Below, in pieces: positions 24,991-34,532 of a DNA stretch of 64,000 bases. The notes under the pieces were generated by a model. That model did no database searches and was not told where the DNA came from. It saw only the letters and a program-made list of their open reading frames with translations. A program made the translations under genes and the position numbers. The DNA is from a bacterium (GTDB lineage Bacteria; Vulcanimicrobiota; Vulcanimicrobiia; Vulcanimicrobiales; SCRA01). The DNA lies in contig SCRI01000063.1 in NCBI GenBank assembly GCA_004298675.1, forward strand, positions 18,540-82,539, given 5' to 3'. How positions within the stretch are numbered: position 1 is the stretch's first letter; each line of letters opens with the position of its first letter.

Positions 24991-26359
24991 GGACGATGGC
25001 GGCGGCCAGCAGCGCGCAGCCGGCGAGCGGCAGCGCGCGCAGGAGGGTCCACAACGGGACCTGGCGCGTCAGTCCGGAGGCCTGCTGTTCGCGGGCCCAG
25101 GCGGCCGCTGCGTCTAGCCCGCCGGGCACGTGAAAGTGTTGCGGGAGTGCATCGGGCCAGAGCGGCACGGGATGCGCTGCCGCGAGCGGCGCCAGCGCTA
25201 ACGCCAGCAGCGCGGGCGCGGCCAGCCACAGCGCGCGGCGCGAAGGATGGAGGGCGGCGACGGCGCACGCCGCGGCTGCGGCAAGCAGCAGGTCCTCGCG
25301 CTGCGAAGCCGGCTGCTGCGCGAGGTTGAGCCAGTTCACGGCTGCCAGCTCCACGCCTAGCGCACCCAAAAGCGCGCCCCGCGCCTGCCAAGCGCGCAGC
25401 GCGAAGGCTGCCGGCAGCAGCAGCACGATCAGGTCGTCGGCATGGAAGAAGGGGGCGGCAAGCGGCAGCAGCGCACAGGCCAAGGCAACGCTTGCCCGTG
25501 GCTCCAGGCGCGCGGCGCGCGCCGCCGCGAAGACGGCCACCAGAGTCAGCGCTGCCGCAGGCACGACCATGAGTGCCGCTGCGTGCGGTAGGGCCGTCGC
25601 CAGCAACGACGGTAGTGAAATCTGGATCGCGTCGCGGCTCTCGGCCGCGCCATGGCGAAGCAGGAGTCCCGCGTACTTCGGCATGCTTTCGTGCGCGTAG
25701 GCTGCGGCAATCGCCGCTGCCGCCGTCGCGAGCATCGCGGCGATTGCGAATGCGCCCAGGGTGGAGCGCCGTAGACCCGCCAGCGCCGCTATCGCGAGGT
25801 TCGGCTGCAGCGCGCTGCACGCCAGCGCGAGTCCGCTGCCGGCCGGATTGCGCAGCCCCGCCACGGCTAGCGCGAGGACGGCGAAGGCTAGCCCCGCGAG
25901 TTGCCCCAGTGCCAAGGTGGCGGTCAGCGGCGAGAACGTGATCGCGATCAAGGCGGCCAGCGGTGCATCGCGGCTGCGCCAGCCTGCGACGGCGAACGAG
26001 ACCGCCGCGGCAACGCCGCAGCAGGCGACGAGCAGCAGCAGCCAAATCCGGCGCGCCTGCTCGTACGGGAGGCGCGCCAAGGCCGCGAACAGCGGCACGG
26101 CCGGAGGGGGAGAGACGAACGGTAGCAACTCCTCGCGCGCCGCGTCGACGCCGGGAACGCCGCGCTCGGCGAGCCAAAGCGCCGTGCGGTCGTAGGGAGA
26201 ATGTCCGGCCAGCGCCGCTCGCCCCGCCGACCAGTAGGCCTCGAAGTCACGCGAGGCCACGCCACGCTCGCGCGCAGGCCGCGGCGCCGTGGCGAGCGCC
26301 GTCAAGACCAGCGCTGCGGCGAGCGCGGTGAGCACCGCTCTGGAGGAGATCGGGCTCAT
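24929..26359 (-). CDS. Polytopic membrane protein, GT87/DUF2029-like glycosyltransferase
   Basis: This 476-residue integral membrane protein has about ten hydrophobic segments. The first periplasmic loop contains ASRDFEAYWSAGRAALAG followed by SPYD, the pattern around the catalytic acid of GT87/DUF2029 polyprenyl-phosphate-sugar-dependent glycosyltransferases. It would transfer a sugar from a lipid-linked donor at the outer face of the inner membrane. ATG 26359 (MSPISSRAVL) is chosen because it starts at the first membrane helix; the open frame extends to 26431. It is divergent from the NDH-2 gene. Family assignment is moderately sure; acceptor unknown. Confidence 0.7.
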   Translation of the reverse strand: MSPISSRAVLTALAAALVLTALATAPRPARERGVASRDFEAYWSAGRAALAGHSPYDRTALWLAERGVPGVDAAREELLPFVSPPPAVPLFAALARLPYEQARRIWLLLLVACCGVAAAVSFAVAGWRSRDAPLAALIAITFSPLTATLALGQLAGLAFAVLALAVAGLRNPAGSGLALACSALQPNLAIAALAGLRRSTLGAFAIAAMLATAAAAIAAAYAHESMPKYAGLLLRHGAAESRDAIQISLPSLLATALPHAAALMVVPAAALTLVAVFAAARAARLEPRASVALACALLPLAAPFFHADDLIVLLLPAAFALRAWQARGALLGALGVELAAVNWLNLAQQPASQREDLLLAAAAACAVAALHPSRRALWLAAPALLALALAPLAAAHPVPLWPDALPQHFHVPGGLDAAAAWAREQQASGLTRQVPLWTLLRALPLAGCALLAAAIVLTSRAARRSRTPRPNPAPVL

Positions 26360-26433
26360 GCTGGGTAGCCTACCGGCGAGGCGAAAGGTTTCATCATGCA
26401 AGAGGCGTTCATGACACGAGGGGAGCTTCACTA

Positions 26434-27741
26434 ATGCCGCAGCGGGTGCTCATTCTCGGCGGCGGATTCGGCGGCATCAGCGTCGCTCGCACGCTCGAGC
26501 GGCTGCGCGAGCCCCTGGACGTCACGCTCGTCAGTCGTGACAACTACGGACTCTTTACCCCGATGCTTCCCGAGGTCTCCACCGGCGGGATCGAGACGCG
26601 TCATATCGTGCAGCCGATCCGCGCGGAGCTGCGTAAGACGCGCTTCGTCTTGGGCGAGATCGAGAGCGTCGATTTGGCACGCAAGTGCGTGCGAGTGCAC
26701 CATCCGCTGCTGGGGGTACCCTCGGAACTCTGCTACGATCACCTGGTGCTCGCGCTGGGGGCCGTCGCCACCACGTTCGGGTTACCGGGCGTCGAGGAAC
26801 GCGCGCTGCAGCTGAAGACGCTCGACGACGGTATCCGGCTGCGCAACGAGCTGATCCGCATGTTCGAATTGGCGGAGGTTGCCGCGGGCGAGAACGAGCG
26901 ACGGCGGCTGCTCTGTTTCACGATCGTGGGGGGTGGCTTCACCGGCGTCGAGGCCGCCGGGGAGGTTCAGGAGTTCGTCGATTCGGTGGCGTCGTTCTAT
27001 CCCGGCTTACGCCCGAGTTGGGTACGCGTCATCCTGCTCGAGGGCGGTCCGCGTTTGCTGCCGGAGTTGCCCGATTCCTTCGGCATCTCGGCGCGCGCAA
27101 TGCTGCAGCATCGTGGCGTCGAGGTCGTGACGGGGGATCAGGTAGCGCGCGCCGACGCCTCTGGGATCCTGCTGAAGTCTGGGCGGCACATCGATTGCCA
27201 GCTCATCGTCTGGAGCGCGGGTTCGCGCCCCACGCCGCAGGTGCGCGATCTTCCCGTCGAGCACGCGCGTAACGGTGCCGTCGTGGTCGAAGCGGACCTC
27301 TCGGTTTCCAGTCATCCGGGTGTTTGGGCGCTGGGTGACTGCGCGCAGGTTCCCAAGCCCGACGGGGGCTGGTATCCGCCCACGGCGCAGCATGCCATCC
27401 GCCAGGCGCCGTTGCTGGCCCGCAACATCGTCGCTACCGTGCACGGCCGCCCCACCAAGGCGTTCGTTTATACCTCGCTCGGCATGATGGCCTCGCTCGG
27501 GCACCGTCAGGGCGTGGCGGAGATCATGCGCGGGCGCATGCTCACGGGATTTCCGGCTTGGTTCCTCTGGCGAACGTACTACCTGCTGCAGTTGCCGGGC
27601 CTCGACCGCAAGGTGCGCGTGGCGTTGGACTGGACGCTGAATCTGCTCTTCCGCCGCGACATCGCGCGGCTGCGTATCTCCGGTGAGCTCTCGCCCGATA
27701 GGGAGCAGGCCGTGGCGAAGGAGAAGCCCTTGCCGACATAA
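26434..27741 (+). CDS. ndh: Type II NADH dehydrogenase (NDH-2)
   Basis: This 435-residue single-subunit NADH:quinone oxidoreductase transfers electrons from NADH to quinone without pumping protons, at the inner face of the membrane. The FAD-binding GGGFGGISVA is at residues 10-19, a second dinucleotide-binding VGGGFTGVEAAGE lies at about 165-177, and ALGDCAQ (about 305) is the typical FAD-contacting segment. The C-terminus is amphipathic with aromatic and basic residues (WFLWRTYYLLQ), as needed for membrane attachment. A GGGGAG ribosome-binding site precedes ATG 26434. Related oxidoreductases (sulfide:quinone) would show catalytic cysteines, which are absent. Confidence 0.9.
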   Translation: MPQRVLILGGGFGGISVARTLERLREPLDVTLVSRDNYGLFTPMLPEVSTGGIETRHIVQPIRAELRKTRFVLGEIESVDLARKCVRVHHPLLGVPSELCYDHLVLALGAVATTFGLPGVEERALQLKTLDDGIRLRNELIRMFELAEVAAGENERRRLLCFTIVGGGFTGVEAAGEVQEFVDSVASFYPGLRPSWVRVILLEGGPRLLPELPDSFGISARAMLQHRGVEVVTGDQVARADASGILLKSGRHIDCQLIVWSAGSRPTPQVRDLPVEHARNGAVVVEADLSVSSHPGVWALGDCAQVPKPDGGWYPPTAQHAIRQAPLLARNIVATVHGRPTKAFVYTSLGMMASLGHRQGVAEIMRGRMLTGFPAWFLWRTYYLLQLPGLDRKVRVALDWTLNLLFRRDIARLRISGELSPDREQAVAKEKPLPT

Positions 27742-27759
27742 CCATGACAGGGGGGCGCC

Positions 27760-29163
27760 ATGGAGTTTCGTGAACCGGTCGATCAACTGATCCACGACCC
27801 GCGCGAGTTCACGAGGGGCGTGCGTTTCCCCGATCCGGGCGACTTGCGCATCTACGACGATACCCTGCGCGACGGCGAGCAGATGCCGGGTGTCTGCTAC
27901 ACGCCGGAACAGAAGTTGGAGATCGCGCAACGCCTCTCGGACATCGGCGTGCACATCATGGACGTGGGTTTTCCCGCCGCGTCGGTGGGCGATCAACGCA
28001 CGCTGCAGCTCGTGGCGCAAGCCAAGCGTCGCGGCGACCTGCGTGACGATCTCGAGCTGGTCGTGATGTGCCGCAGCAACCGTAAGGACATCGACGTCAC
28101 CATCGCCGCGCTCGACGCGGTCGACGTGGCGGCGCGCGACGTGACGTTCTTCGTCTTCACCAGCGGCAGCGATCTGCATCTCAAATACAAGATCGGTAAG
28201 ACGCTCCTGGCGCATGCGGGCCGGCCCGAGTCCGACTGGCTGGATCTACCCGTCTCATGGTATCGCGAAGAGAATCTCAAGCTGCAGTGCGACGCCATCC
28301 GCCACGCGCGCGCCAAAGGCGTGGAGCGGGTGGAGTTCGGCGGCGAGGACGGCAGCCGCGGCGATGTCGACTACTTCATCGAGCTCTTCAAACGCGGTTT
28401 GGAGGCCGGTGCGGTACGCCCGGCCTGGCCCGATACGGTGGGCACCCTGACGCCGGAGGCGACGCGCTGGTATTGTTCGCGGATCGTGGAGGCCATGGGC
28501 CCCGGGGTCACGCTGCTCAACCACTTTCACAACGACTACGGTCTGGCCGCCATCAACTGCATCACGTCGTTGGCCTGCGGCTTCAAGGCATTCACGGTGA
28601 CCGCCAACGGCTACGGCGAGCGCGCCGGCAACGTGCCGCTACACCAGGTGATGACGGCGCTGCGTGTCTTGTATGGCGTGGAGATCCCGGGCTTCAAGTA
28701 CGAGCAGCTGCGCGAGTTGGCGCGCTTCATGGAGGAGATGAGCGGCGTGCCGATGCAGTCGCACGAGCCCATCGTCGGCGCGAACGTTTTTACGCACGAG
28801 AGCGGGATCCACACGCAGGGCATGCTGATCGATCGCCGCATCTACGAAGCGGTGCCCGCGGCGCTCGTGGGCGCGGAGATGGCCTTCGTCTACGGGAAAC
28901 ACTCCGGTACGGCTTTGGTGGAGCACGCGCTGCGCAAGCACGAGACGCGCCTGGCGCAGGCCGGCGTCTCGTGCAGCCACGCCTTGGCGGTGCGCGTGAC
29001 CGAAGAGATCAAGCGCTTACGCGAGGAGCGCGCCCAGCGGCGCGAGGCCGCCGCGCTGGTGCGGGAGCATCGCGCTGCGCTAGCGGGCTTGGGCGTAAGC
29101 GAGGAGGAGGTCGTGGAGATCGCCAGGGCCATCGGACGCCCCGCGCATGCAGGCGGTGCGTGA
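27760..29163 (+). CDS. LeuA/homocitrate-synthase family (HMGL-like) enzyme
   Basis: This 467-residue Claisen-condensing enzyme of the DRE-TIM metallolyase family condenses acetyl-CoA with a 2-oxoacid. The N-terminal active site is YDDTLRDGEQMPG (about 39-51), the metal-binding HFHND lies at about residue 254, and GYGERAGNVPLH and ESGIHTQGML follow. The length and a short helical C-terminus indicate that the LeuA allosteric domain is lacking, so it more resembles homocitrate, citramalate or related synthases than standard 2-isopropylmalate synthase. No leucine or lysine genes are adjacent. It lies 18 bases downstream of ndh. Confidence 0.85.
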   Translation: MEFREPVDQLIHDPREFTRGVRFPDPGDLRIYDDTLRDGEQMPGVCYTPEQKLEIAQRLSDIGVHIMDVGFPAASVGDQRTLQLVAQAKRRGDLRDDLELVVMCRSNRKDIDVTIAALDAVDVAARDVTFFVFTSGSDLHLKYKIGKTLLAHAGRPESDWLDLPVSWYREENLKLQCDAIRHARAKGVERVEFGGEDGSRGDVDYFIELFKRGLEAGAVRPAWPDTVGTLTPEATRWYCSRIVEAMGPGVTLLNHFHNDYGLAAINCITSLACGFKAFTVTANGYGERAGNVPLHQVMTALRVLYGVEIPGFKYEQLRELARFMEEMSGVPMQSHEPIVGANVFTHESGIHTQGMLIDRRIYEAVPAALVGAEMAFVYGKHSGTALVEHALRKHETRLAQAGVSCSHALAVRVTEEIKRLREERAQRREAAALVREHRAALAGLGVSEEEVVEIARAIGRPAHAGGA

Positions 29164-29205
29164 GCGCCGCGATCCGTCTCCCATCGCGCTCCCAGGAAGC
29201 GCTGC

Positions 29206-29211
29206 TACACT
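29206..29211 (+). promoter_or_regulatory. Candidate -10 element for the RND adaptor gene
   Basis: TACACT ends 7 bases upstream of ATG 29219, so the transcript would begin at or next to the start codon (a leaderless mRNA). No clear -35 is visible. The element lies just after the previous gene's stop at 29163, which supports an independent promoter for the adaptor-pump operon. Confidence 0.38.
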
Positions 29212-29218
29212 GAACGTT

Positions 29219-30478
29219 ATGCGCTTTGCCTCTCGCGCCGCCGCCGCGGTTGCGGTGCTTGGACTACTCTCGTCGTGCGGCCACAAGGCCGCCGAGCGCG
29301 CGGCACCGCCCCCGCCGCACGTGCAGGTGGCGACGGCGACGGAACGCGCGATCACGCCGGCTACCGATCTCAGCGGGCTGGTGGCACCCTATCAGAGCGT
29401 CGGACTCTCCAGTAACCTGGCGGAGCCGGCTCTGGAGGTACGCGTGCAGGAGGGCGATCGGGTGCGCCGCGGCCAAGTGCTCGCCATCCTCTCCACGGCG
29501 GACTTGCGCGCCAATCTCGAGGCCGCCGAGCGCAACGCCGCGGCTGCCGATGCCAAGACCGTTCAGACGGATTACCAGGCGCGTCTGGCGATTGCCCAGG
29601 GTGACAACGGCGTGACGTCGGCGCGCTCGGCGCTCTCGCAGGCGGCGCAGACGCTGGTGTTGGCGCAAGACACGCTGCGCCGCGACCGGGAGCTGCTCGC
29701 TCAAGGCTACGTCGCGTCGCTGGAAGTACAGCAGCAGCAGACGCAGGTGGATAACGACCGGCAGGCCGTGGCCGCGGCCACGGCCGCGCTGCAGTCGGCA
29801 GTCGCCAATGCGCAAGCCAACGGCACGCCCCAGCAGGGCCTGCAGGCTGCCGGCGTTGCTGCGGCACGTGCAGCGGCTGCGCAGGCGCGCGCGCAGGCCG
29901 ATCAGATCCGCGTCCAGATCTCCAAGGCCACGATCGTCGCGCCGGTCGACGGCGTGGTTGTGAACCGCAATCTCAACGCCGGCGAGTATCCGGGAAACCG
30001 TCAGGTCTTCACGATCCAGGAGATCGATCGCGTCTACGCGACGCTCTCCGCCTTCGCGGCTCAGGTCGTCGATCTGCGCCAGGGCGCCCCGGTGGCGGTT
30101 ACCTCCAACTCGCTGCCCGGTCAGAGCTTCCCCGGGCGCGTCGTCGCGTTACTCTCTCCGACTTCTCCCAGCGGTACGGGCTTCGTGGTGAAGGTGGACG
30201 TCGCCAACGCAGGCGTACGCCTGAGGCCGGGCATGGCCGTGCTCGGCCATGTCGATCGCCCCACCGTGCGCGGTATCGCCATCCCGGCGGCCGCTTTCCT
30301 CGACGATAACGACGACGCGGTGATGGTGGTCAGCGGCGAGGCCGCGCACAGCGTCCACGTGAGTCTGGTGGCCAGCGACGGGAAGCAGGCGGTGGTGCGC
30401 GGCCTCGCGCCGGATAGCCGGGTGGTCGTCGACGGCGGGCTCGGGCTCAGTGACGGTGAGAAGGTCGTCTATCGCTGA
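29219..30478 (+). CDS. RND-type membrane-fusion lipoprotein (AcrA/MexA-like)
   Basis: This is the periplasmic adaptor of the RND pump encoded next to it (419 aa from ATG 29219). The lipobox is LSSC (Cys20). Lipoyl halves are visible as VQEGDRVRRGQVLAIL and KATIVAPVDGVVVNRNLNAGEY, separated by an Ala/Gln-rich alpha-hairpin; a beta-barrel and membrane-proximal domain complete it. The frame extends upstream into the preceding gene, but the signal peptide fixes the start at 29219. It ends in TGATG overlapping the pump start, so translation is coupled. No outer-membrane factor follows; the TolC-like protein at 18528 is the nearest candidate. Confidence 0.92.
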   Translation: MRFASRAAAAVAVLGLLSSCGHKAAERAAPPPPHVQVATATERAITPATDLSGLVAPYQSVGLSSNLAEPALEVRVQEGDRVRRGQVLAILSTADLRANLEAAERNAAAADAKTVQTDYQARLAIAQGDNGVTSARSALSQAAQTLVLAQDTLRRDRELLAQGYVASLEVQQQQTQVDNDRQAVAAATAALQSAVANAQANGTPQQGLQAAGVAAARAAAAQARAQADQIRVQISKATIVAPVDGVVVNRNLNAGEYPGNRQVFTIQEIDRVYATLSAFAAQVVDLRQGAPVAVTSNSLPGQSFPGRVVALLSPTSPSGTGFVVKVDVANAGVRLRPGMAVLGHVDRPTVRGIAIPAAAFLDDNDDAVMVVSGEAAHSVHVSLVASDGKQAVVRGLAPDSRVVVDGGLGLSDGEKVVYR

Positions 30479-33400
30479 TGTGGCTGACCCGGCTCTTCAT
30501 CCAACGCCCGGCCTTGGTCTTCGTCATGCTCGCGTTCGTGACGATCGCAGGCTTGATCTCCTACAAGACGCTGGTCCAGCAGCAGACGCCGAACGTCGAC
30601 CTGCCGACCGTGACCATCACCGTCAACTACCCGGGGGCCTCGCCGACGGAGATGCGCGACAACATCGTGCGTCCGATCGAGGATCAGTTGGCCGGTGCCC
30701 CGGACCTCAACATCATCAATTCGACCGTTCAGCTCGGTCGCGCGAACATCTCGGCGATCTTCAACCTGGGCGCCAGCTCCATCATCTCGCTGCAGGAAGT
30801 CGAGCGGCGGCTTCAAGCGGCGCAGTCGCGGTTACCCAACGACCTGACGACGCCGACCGTCCAGACCTTCAACCCCAGTGAGCCGACCGTCGTCTTTCTC
30901 GGCGTTACCGCCAAGAGCTATTCAAAGGCCGGCCTCTCGCAGCTGATTAAAAACAGCATCATTCCCGCCGTCGAGCAGGCCCCCGGCGTCGCCAACGTCA
31001 ACGCCTACGGAACCGTCACGCCGGCGATCGAGGTGACCGTCAATCCGGTCTCGCTCGTAGCCAACGGCTTGACGCTCAACGACGTGGTCTCCGCGATCGC
31101 CAGCAACAACCAGCGCCTGCCGGGCGGCATCGTCTACCAGCCTGCACGCGAGACCACCGTCGACATCCGCGGAGACGTGCAGACGCCGCAGCAGGTTGCG
31201 AACTTGCCGCTGCAAGGCGCCCCCGGTGCCGCGAGCGCGGGTTCGCCCGCCAGTGCTGTTGGGGCGCTCAATCCTTGGAGCCTGGCCCCCGGCGTGCTGC
31301 GGATCGGCGACGTCGCCGCCGTGAGCGACGGCTTCGAGACACAGCGCGTCTACTCGTACGTCAACGGCAAGACCGAGATGTACCTCGCGGTGCAGAAGGC
31401 TACTGAAGCCAATGAAGTCGACACCGCCAGGAACGTCGTCAAGGCGATCCCGCGGCTGGAGGCGCAGTTCCCCGGCGTTCACTTCGCCGTCATCCACCTG
31501 ACGGCAAAGTACACCGAGCAGCAGATCGACGCCGTGTTCCGCACGCTGCTGGAAGGCATCGTGCTCACCAGCATCGTGCTGATGTTCTTCCTTGGATCGT
31601 GGCGCTCGGCGGTCGTCGTGCTGATCGCCATTCCCACCTCGCTGCTGATCACGCTGACGGTGATGAAGCTGGCGAACTTCACGGTGGACACGGTGTCGCT
31701 GCTGGCGATGACGCTCGTCATCGGCATCTTGGTCGATGATTCGATCGTCGTCTTGGAGAACATCGAGCGCCACCACAAGGAAGGCGATCCGCCGCTGCAT
31801 GCGGCCGTGAACGGACGCTCGGAGATCGGCCTCGCGGCGATCGTCATCACGCTGGTCGACGTCGTGGTGTTCTTGCCGATCGCGTTTCTCCCAGGCGTCG
31901 TCGGTAAGTTTCTCGTGGAGTTCGGCTTGGTCGTCGTGGTGGCGACGCTGACCTCGCTATGGACGTCGTTCACCGTGACGCCCACGCTGGCTGGACGCTG
32001 GTCGCTGCTCAGCAAGTGGAGGCCGTGGGCGCTCATCGGCGCCTTCGAGCGCGCCTTTCAGCGCTCGCGCCGGTGGTACGCCCAGAGACTGCTTCCCGCC
32101 GGCTTGAAGCATCCGTGGTTCGTTGTCGGGATCTCCGTCGTCTCGCTGGTGTTTGCTCTCGCGCTGGTTCCGCTGGGTGTCGTGGGTTTCGAGTTCATCC
32201 CGACGCAGGATCGCGGGGAGCTCTTCGTGCAGGTGACCTATCCCACCGGAACGCCGCTCGAGAAGACCGATGCCGCCATCCGGCGCATGGGCGCGCTCGT
32301 GAACACGATTCCCGACGTCGACGTTGCCACCGAGACGGCGGGGGCCTACTCCTCGCCGTTCGGCGGTTTCATTCAACAGGGAGCAGTGGGCCAGATCCAC
32401 GTCTTCCTCAACGATCAGCGCAAACACGGCACCGCCTACTGGGTGCGGTGGCTGCGTGAGCGGGCGCCGCAGCAGGCCCAAGGCGCCGAGGTGGTGGTCA
32501 TCCCTGCCGGTACCTCGGGCGGCGGCAACGCGCAGCCGTTGGATTATCTCGTGACCAGCTTGGAAGGCGACCCAGCGCCATACGCCGCCAAGGTGGAGCG
32601 GGCGCTGAAGGAGACGCCCGGTTCGGCGAACGTGACGAGCTCGGCCGAGACGCTCTCGCCGCAGGTGGAGGTGGTCTTCGACCGCCGCGCCGCTCAGGCG
32701 CTCGGCGTCAACATCGGCGCGGCATCGCAGGCCATCCGTGCCGCCTTCGGAGGCGCGCTGGCGACGCAGTTCGAGTCGCCTTCCGGCTTGAAGGACGTGC
32801 AAGTCATCTATCCCGTCGCCAACCAGACGAGCTTGAAAGAAGTGCTGGCGATTCCCTTCCGCACGGTCAGCGGCACGCTCATCCACGTCGGCGATGTGGC
32901 GCAGTTACGCTGGGCTCCGGCGCCGCCGGTGATCACGCGCGTGAACCGCGAGTCGGTGATCCACGTGACCGGTAACGTCGCTCCGGGCGTCGCGCAATCC
33001 AACGTCGAGCAGGCCTTCCGGCGGCGGCTGGCTGCGTTGGGTCTGCCGGCGTACGTGTCGGTGCGTGCCAATCCCAACGGTAATCAGCAGAACACCAAAG
33101 ACACCGTGGTGGGTTTGAGCGCCGCGCTCGTGCTCTCGTTCGCACTGGTTTACCTCTTGATGACGGCGCTCTACAACGGCTACCTGACGCCGTTCATCAT
33201 CATGTTCTCCGTGCCGGTGGCCACCGTCGGCGCACTTGGAGCGCTGGCCCTGGCGCGCCAGACGCTCAATTTGTTCTCGCTCATCGGTACGATCATGCTG
33301 GTGGGACTGGTGACGAAGAACGGCATTCTGCTGGTCGATTACGCCAATACGCTGCGCGAGCGCGGCTACGAGAAGCTCGCGGCGATCATGGAGAGCGCAC

Positions 33401-33687
33401 GCGTCCGCTTTCGCCCGATCGTCATGACCACCGTCTCGATGATCGCGGGCATGGCGCCGCTGGCGCTAGGACTCGTTCCGGGCATGGAGACGCGTCAGGG
33501 CTTGGGCATCGTGATCATCGGGGGCTTGGCTAGCTCGCTCTTGCTGACGCTGGTTTTGGTGCCGGTTGTCTTCGTCTGGCTCGCACCGCAGCATTACGAT
33601 TCAGGCCGTGGGCTCGAGGTTGAGGAGCGTCTGCGCGGTCTGGAGAGCGAGCGCGGCGGTGCGCGCACGCCGCTGCCGGTGGAGTAG
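30478..33687 (+). CDS. RND multidrug efflux transporter (AcrB family)
   Basis: This inner-membrane proton-driven efflux pump (1069 aa) has 12 predicted membrane helices and two large periplasmic loops. TM4 carries the paired aspartates of the proton relay (GILVDDSIVVLENIERH, about residues 418-434) and TM10 the lysine (GLVTKNGILLVDYAN). The N-terminus begins with a typical IQRPALVFVMLAF helix. The start codon overlaps the adaptor's stop (TGATG). The HAE-1 subfamily exports hydrophobic compounds, drugs or bile-like amphiphiles. The real substrate is unknown and no local regulator gene is adjacent. Confidence 0.95.
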   Translation: MWLTRLFIQRPALVFVMLAFVTIAGLISYKTLVQQQTPNVDLPTVTITVNYPGASPTEMRDNIVRPIEDQLAGAPDLNIINSTVQLGRANISAIFNLGASSIISLQEVERRLQAAQSRLPNDLTTPTVQTFNPSEPTVVFLGVTAKSYSKAGLSQLIKNSIIPAVEQAPGVANVNAYGTVTPAIEVTVNPVSLVANGLTLNDVVSAIASNNQRLPGGIVYQPARETTVDIRGDVQTPQQVANLPLQGAPGAASAGSPASAVGALNPWSLAPGVLRIGDVAAVSDGFETQRVYSYVNGKTEMYLAVQKATEANEVDTARNVVKAIPRLEAQFPGVHFAVIHLTAKYTEQQIDAVFRTLLEGIVLTSIVLMFFLGSWRSAVVVLIAIPTSLLITLTVMKLANFTVDTVSLLAMTLVIGILVDDSIVVLENIERHHKEGDPPLHAAVNGRSEIGLAAIVITLVDVVVFLPIAFLPGVVGKFLVEFGLVVVVATLTSLWTSFTVTPTLAGRWSLLSKWRPWALIGAFERAFQRSRRWYAQRLLPAGLKHPWFVVGISVVSLVFALALVPLGVVGFEFIPTQDRGELFVQVTYPTGTPLEKTDAAIRRMGALVNTIPDVDVATETAGAYSSPFGGFIQQGAVGQIHVFLNDQRKHGTAYWVRWLRERAPQQAQGAEVVVIPAGTSGGGNAQPLDYLVTSLEGDPAPYAAKVERALKETPGSANVTSSAETLSPQVEVVFDRRAAQALGVNIGAASQAIRAAFGGALATQFESPSGLKDVQVIYPVANQTSLKEVLAIPFRTVSGTLIHVGDVAQLRWAPAPPVITRVNRESVIHVTGNVAPGVAQSNVEQAFRRRLAALGLPAYVSVRANPNGNQQNTKDTVVGLSAALVLSFALVYLLMTALYNGYLTPFIIMFSVPVATVGALGALALARQTLNLFSLIGTIMLVGLVTKNGILLVDYANTLRERGYEKLAAIMESARVRFRPIVMTTVSMIAGMAPLALGLVPGMETRQGLGIVIIGGLASSLLLTLVLVPVVFVWLAPQHYDSGRGLEVEERLRGLESERGGARTPLPVE

Positions 33688-33692
33688 CGCCG

Positions 33693-34508
33693 TCAGCGCG
33701 TGGCGCCGCGATAACTGCCCAGGAGGCGCCCGGAGCCGTTGTCTCCCAGTGCGGCAAGTGCCGCCTCGACGCGCTCCGCGTCCGCGTCGACCTCGAGATA
33801 GAACGCGTAACGCCAGGGCTGCTCCGGGATCGGCCGCGAGAGCAGCATGCGCACGTTGATCCCCTGGCCGGCGAAGAGGCCGAGCGCGGCGTGGAGCGAG
33901 CCGGCGCGATTTGCCAGCTCCAAACGCAAGGTCGAGCGGTCGTGTTCCGTACCGGCAAGCTCGCGCGCCAGCGGCTCGCGCGCTCCCAAGAGAAAGCGCG
34001 TTGAATTACTGGGGTCGTCCTGGATATCCGCAAGCAGCAACGTCGCGCCGTACCGTTCGGCGGCCAAGGGCCCGGCGATGGCTGCATCCGCGTCGAGCGA
34101 GCCGTCCAAGAGCGCCCGTACCGCTCCGGCCGTGTCCAACGCCTGCCGGGTCTTCCAGCCGTGCGCCGCGATAGCGCGGCGGCACTGCTCCAGCGCGACG
34201 GGATGGGAGGCCACCGTCCGCACGCTCTCGATGCTCGTGCCCGGGGCCGCGATGAGGCATTGGCGTACGAGCACGACGGTCTCGCCGCACAGGCGCAGCG
34301 GTGAGTTGCCGACGAGATCGTACGAGCGCACGACCGCGCCGTAGATCGTGTTCTCTACCGGCAGCAGCACGGCGTCCGTCACTCCATCCACGGCGGCGGC
34401 CACGGCTTCGTCGAAGGTGGGATAGCCGCAACCTTCGGCGCCGGGCAGCAGACGCTGCACCGCCTCCTCGCTGAAGGCCCCCGGTTCCCCCTGATAGGCT
34501 ACTCGCAT
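33693..34508 (-). CDS. pheA: Prephenate dehydratase with ACT domain
   Basis: This 271-residue monofunctional prephenate dehydratase converts prephenate to phenylpyruvate in phenylalanine synthesis. The catalytic domain covers residues 1-175 (YQGEPGAFSEEA at 5-16, VASHPVALEQC, and the active-site NSTRFLL near 166-172). The ACT regulatory domain follows (RAGSLHAALGLFAGQGINV). In this ACT domain the usual phenylalanine-binding GALV and ESRP motifs read GSLH and LSRP, so feedback control may be weakened. It is the last gene of a minus-strand run hpd-TPR-pheA with gaps of about 25 bases. Confidence in the enzyme is high. Confidence 0.93.
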   Translation of the reverse strand: MRVAYQGEPGAFSEEAVQRLLPGAEGCGYPTFDEAVAAAVDGVTDAVLLPVENTIYGAVVRSYDLVGNSPLRLCGETVVLVRQCLIAAPGTSIESVRTVASHPVALEQCRRAIAAHGWKTRQALDTAGAVRALLDGSLDADAAIAGPLAAERYGATLLLADIQDDPSNSTRFLLGAREPLARELAGTEHDRSTLRLELANRAGSLHAALGLFAGQGINVRMLLSRPIPEQPWRYAFYLEVDADAERVEAALAALGDNGSGRLLGSYRGATR

Positions 34509-34532
34509 CAGATCGTTTCCATGCGCGCCACG

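Noticed and set aside
24867..26177. Second long minus-strand frame beside the GT87-like gene
   Set aside because: It is an alternative frame of the same region with Arg/Ala-rich sequence; the frame with membrane helices and the DFEAYWSAG motif is the real one.
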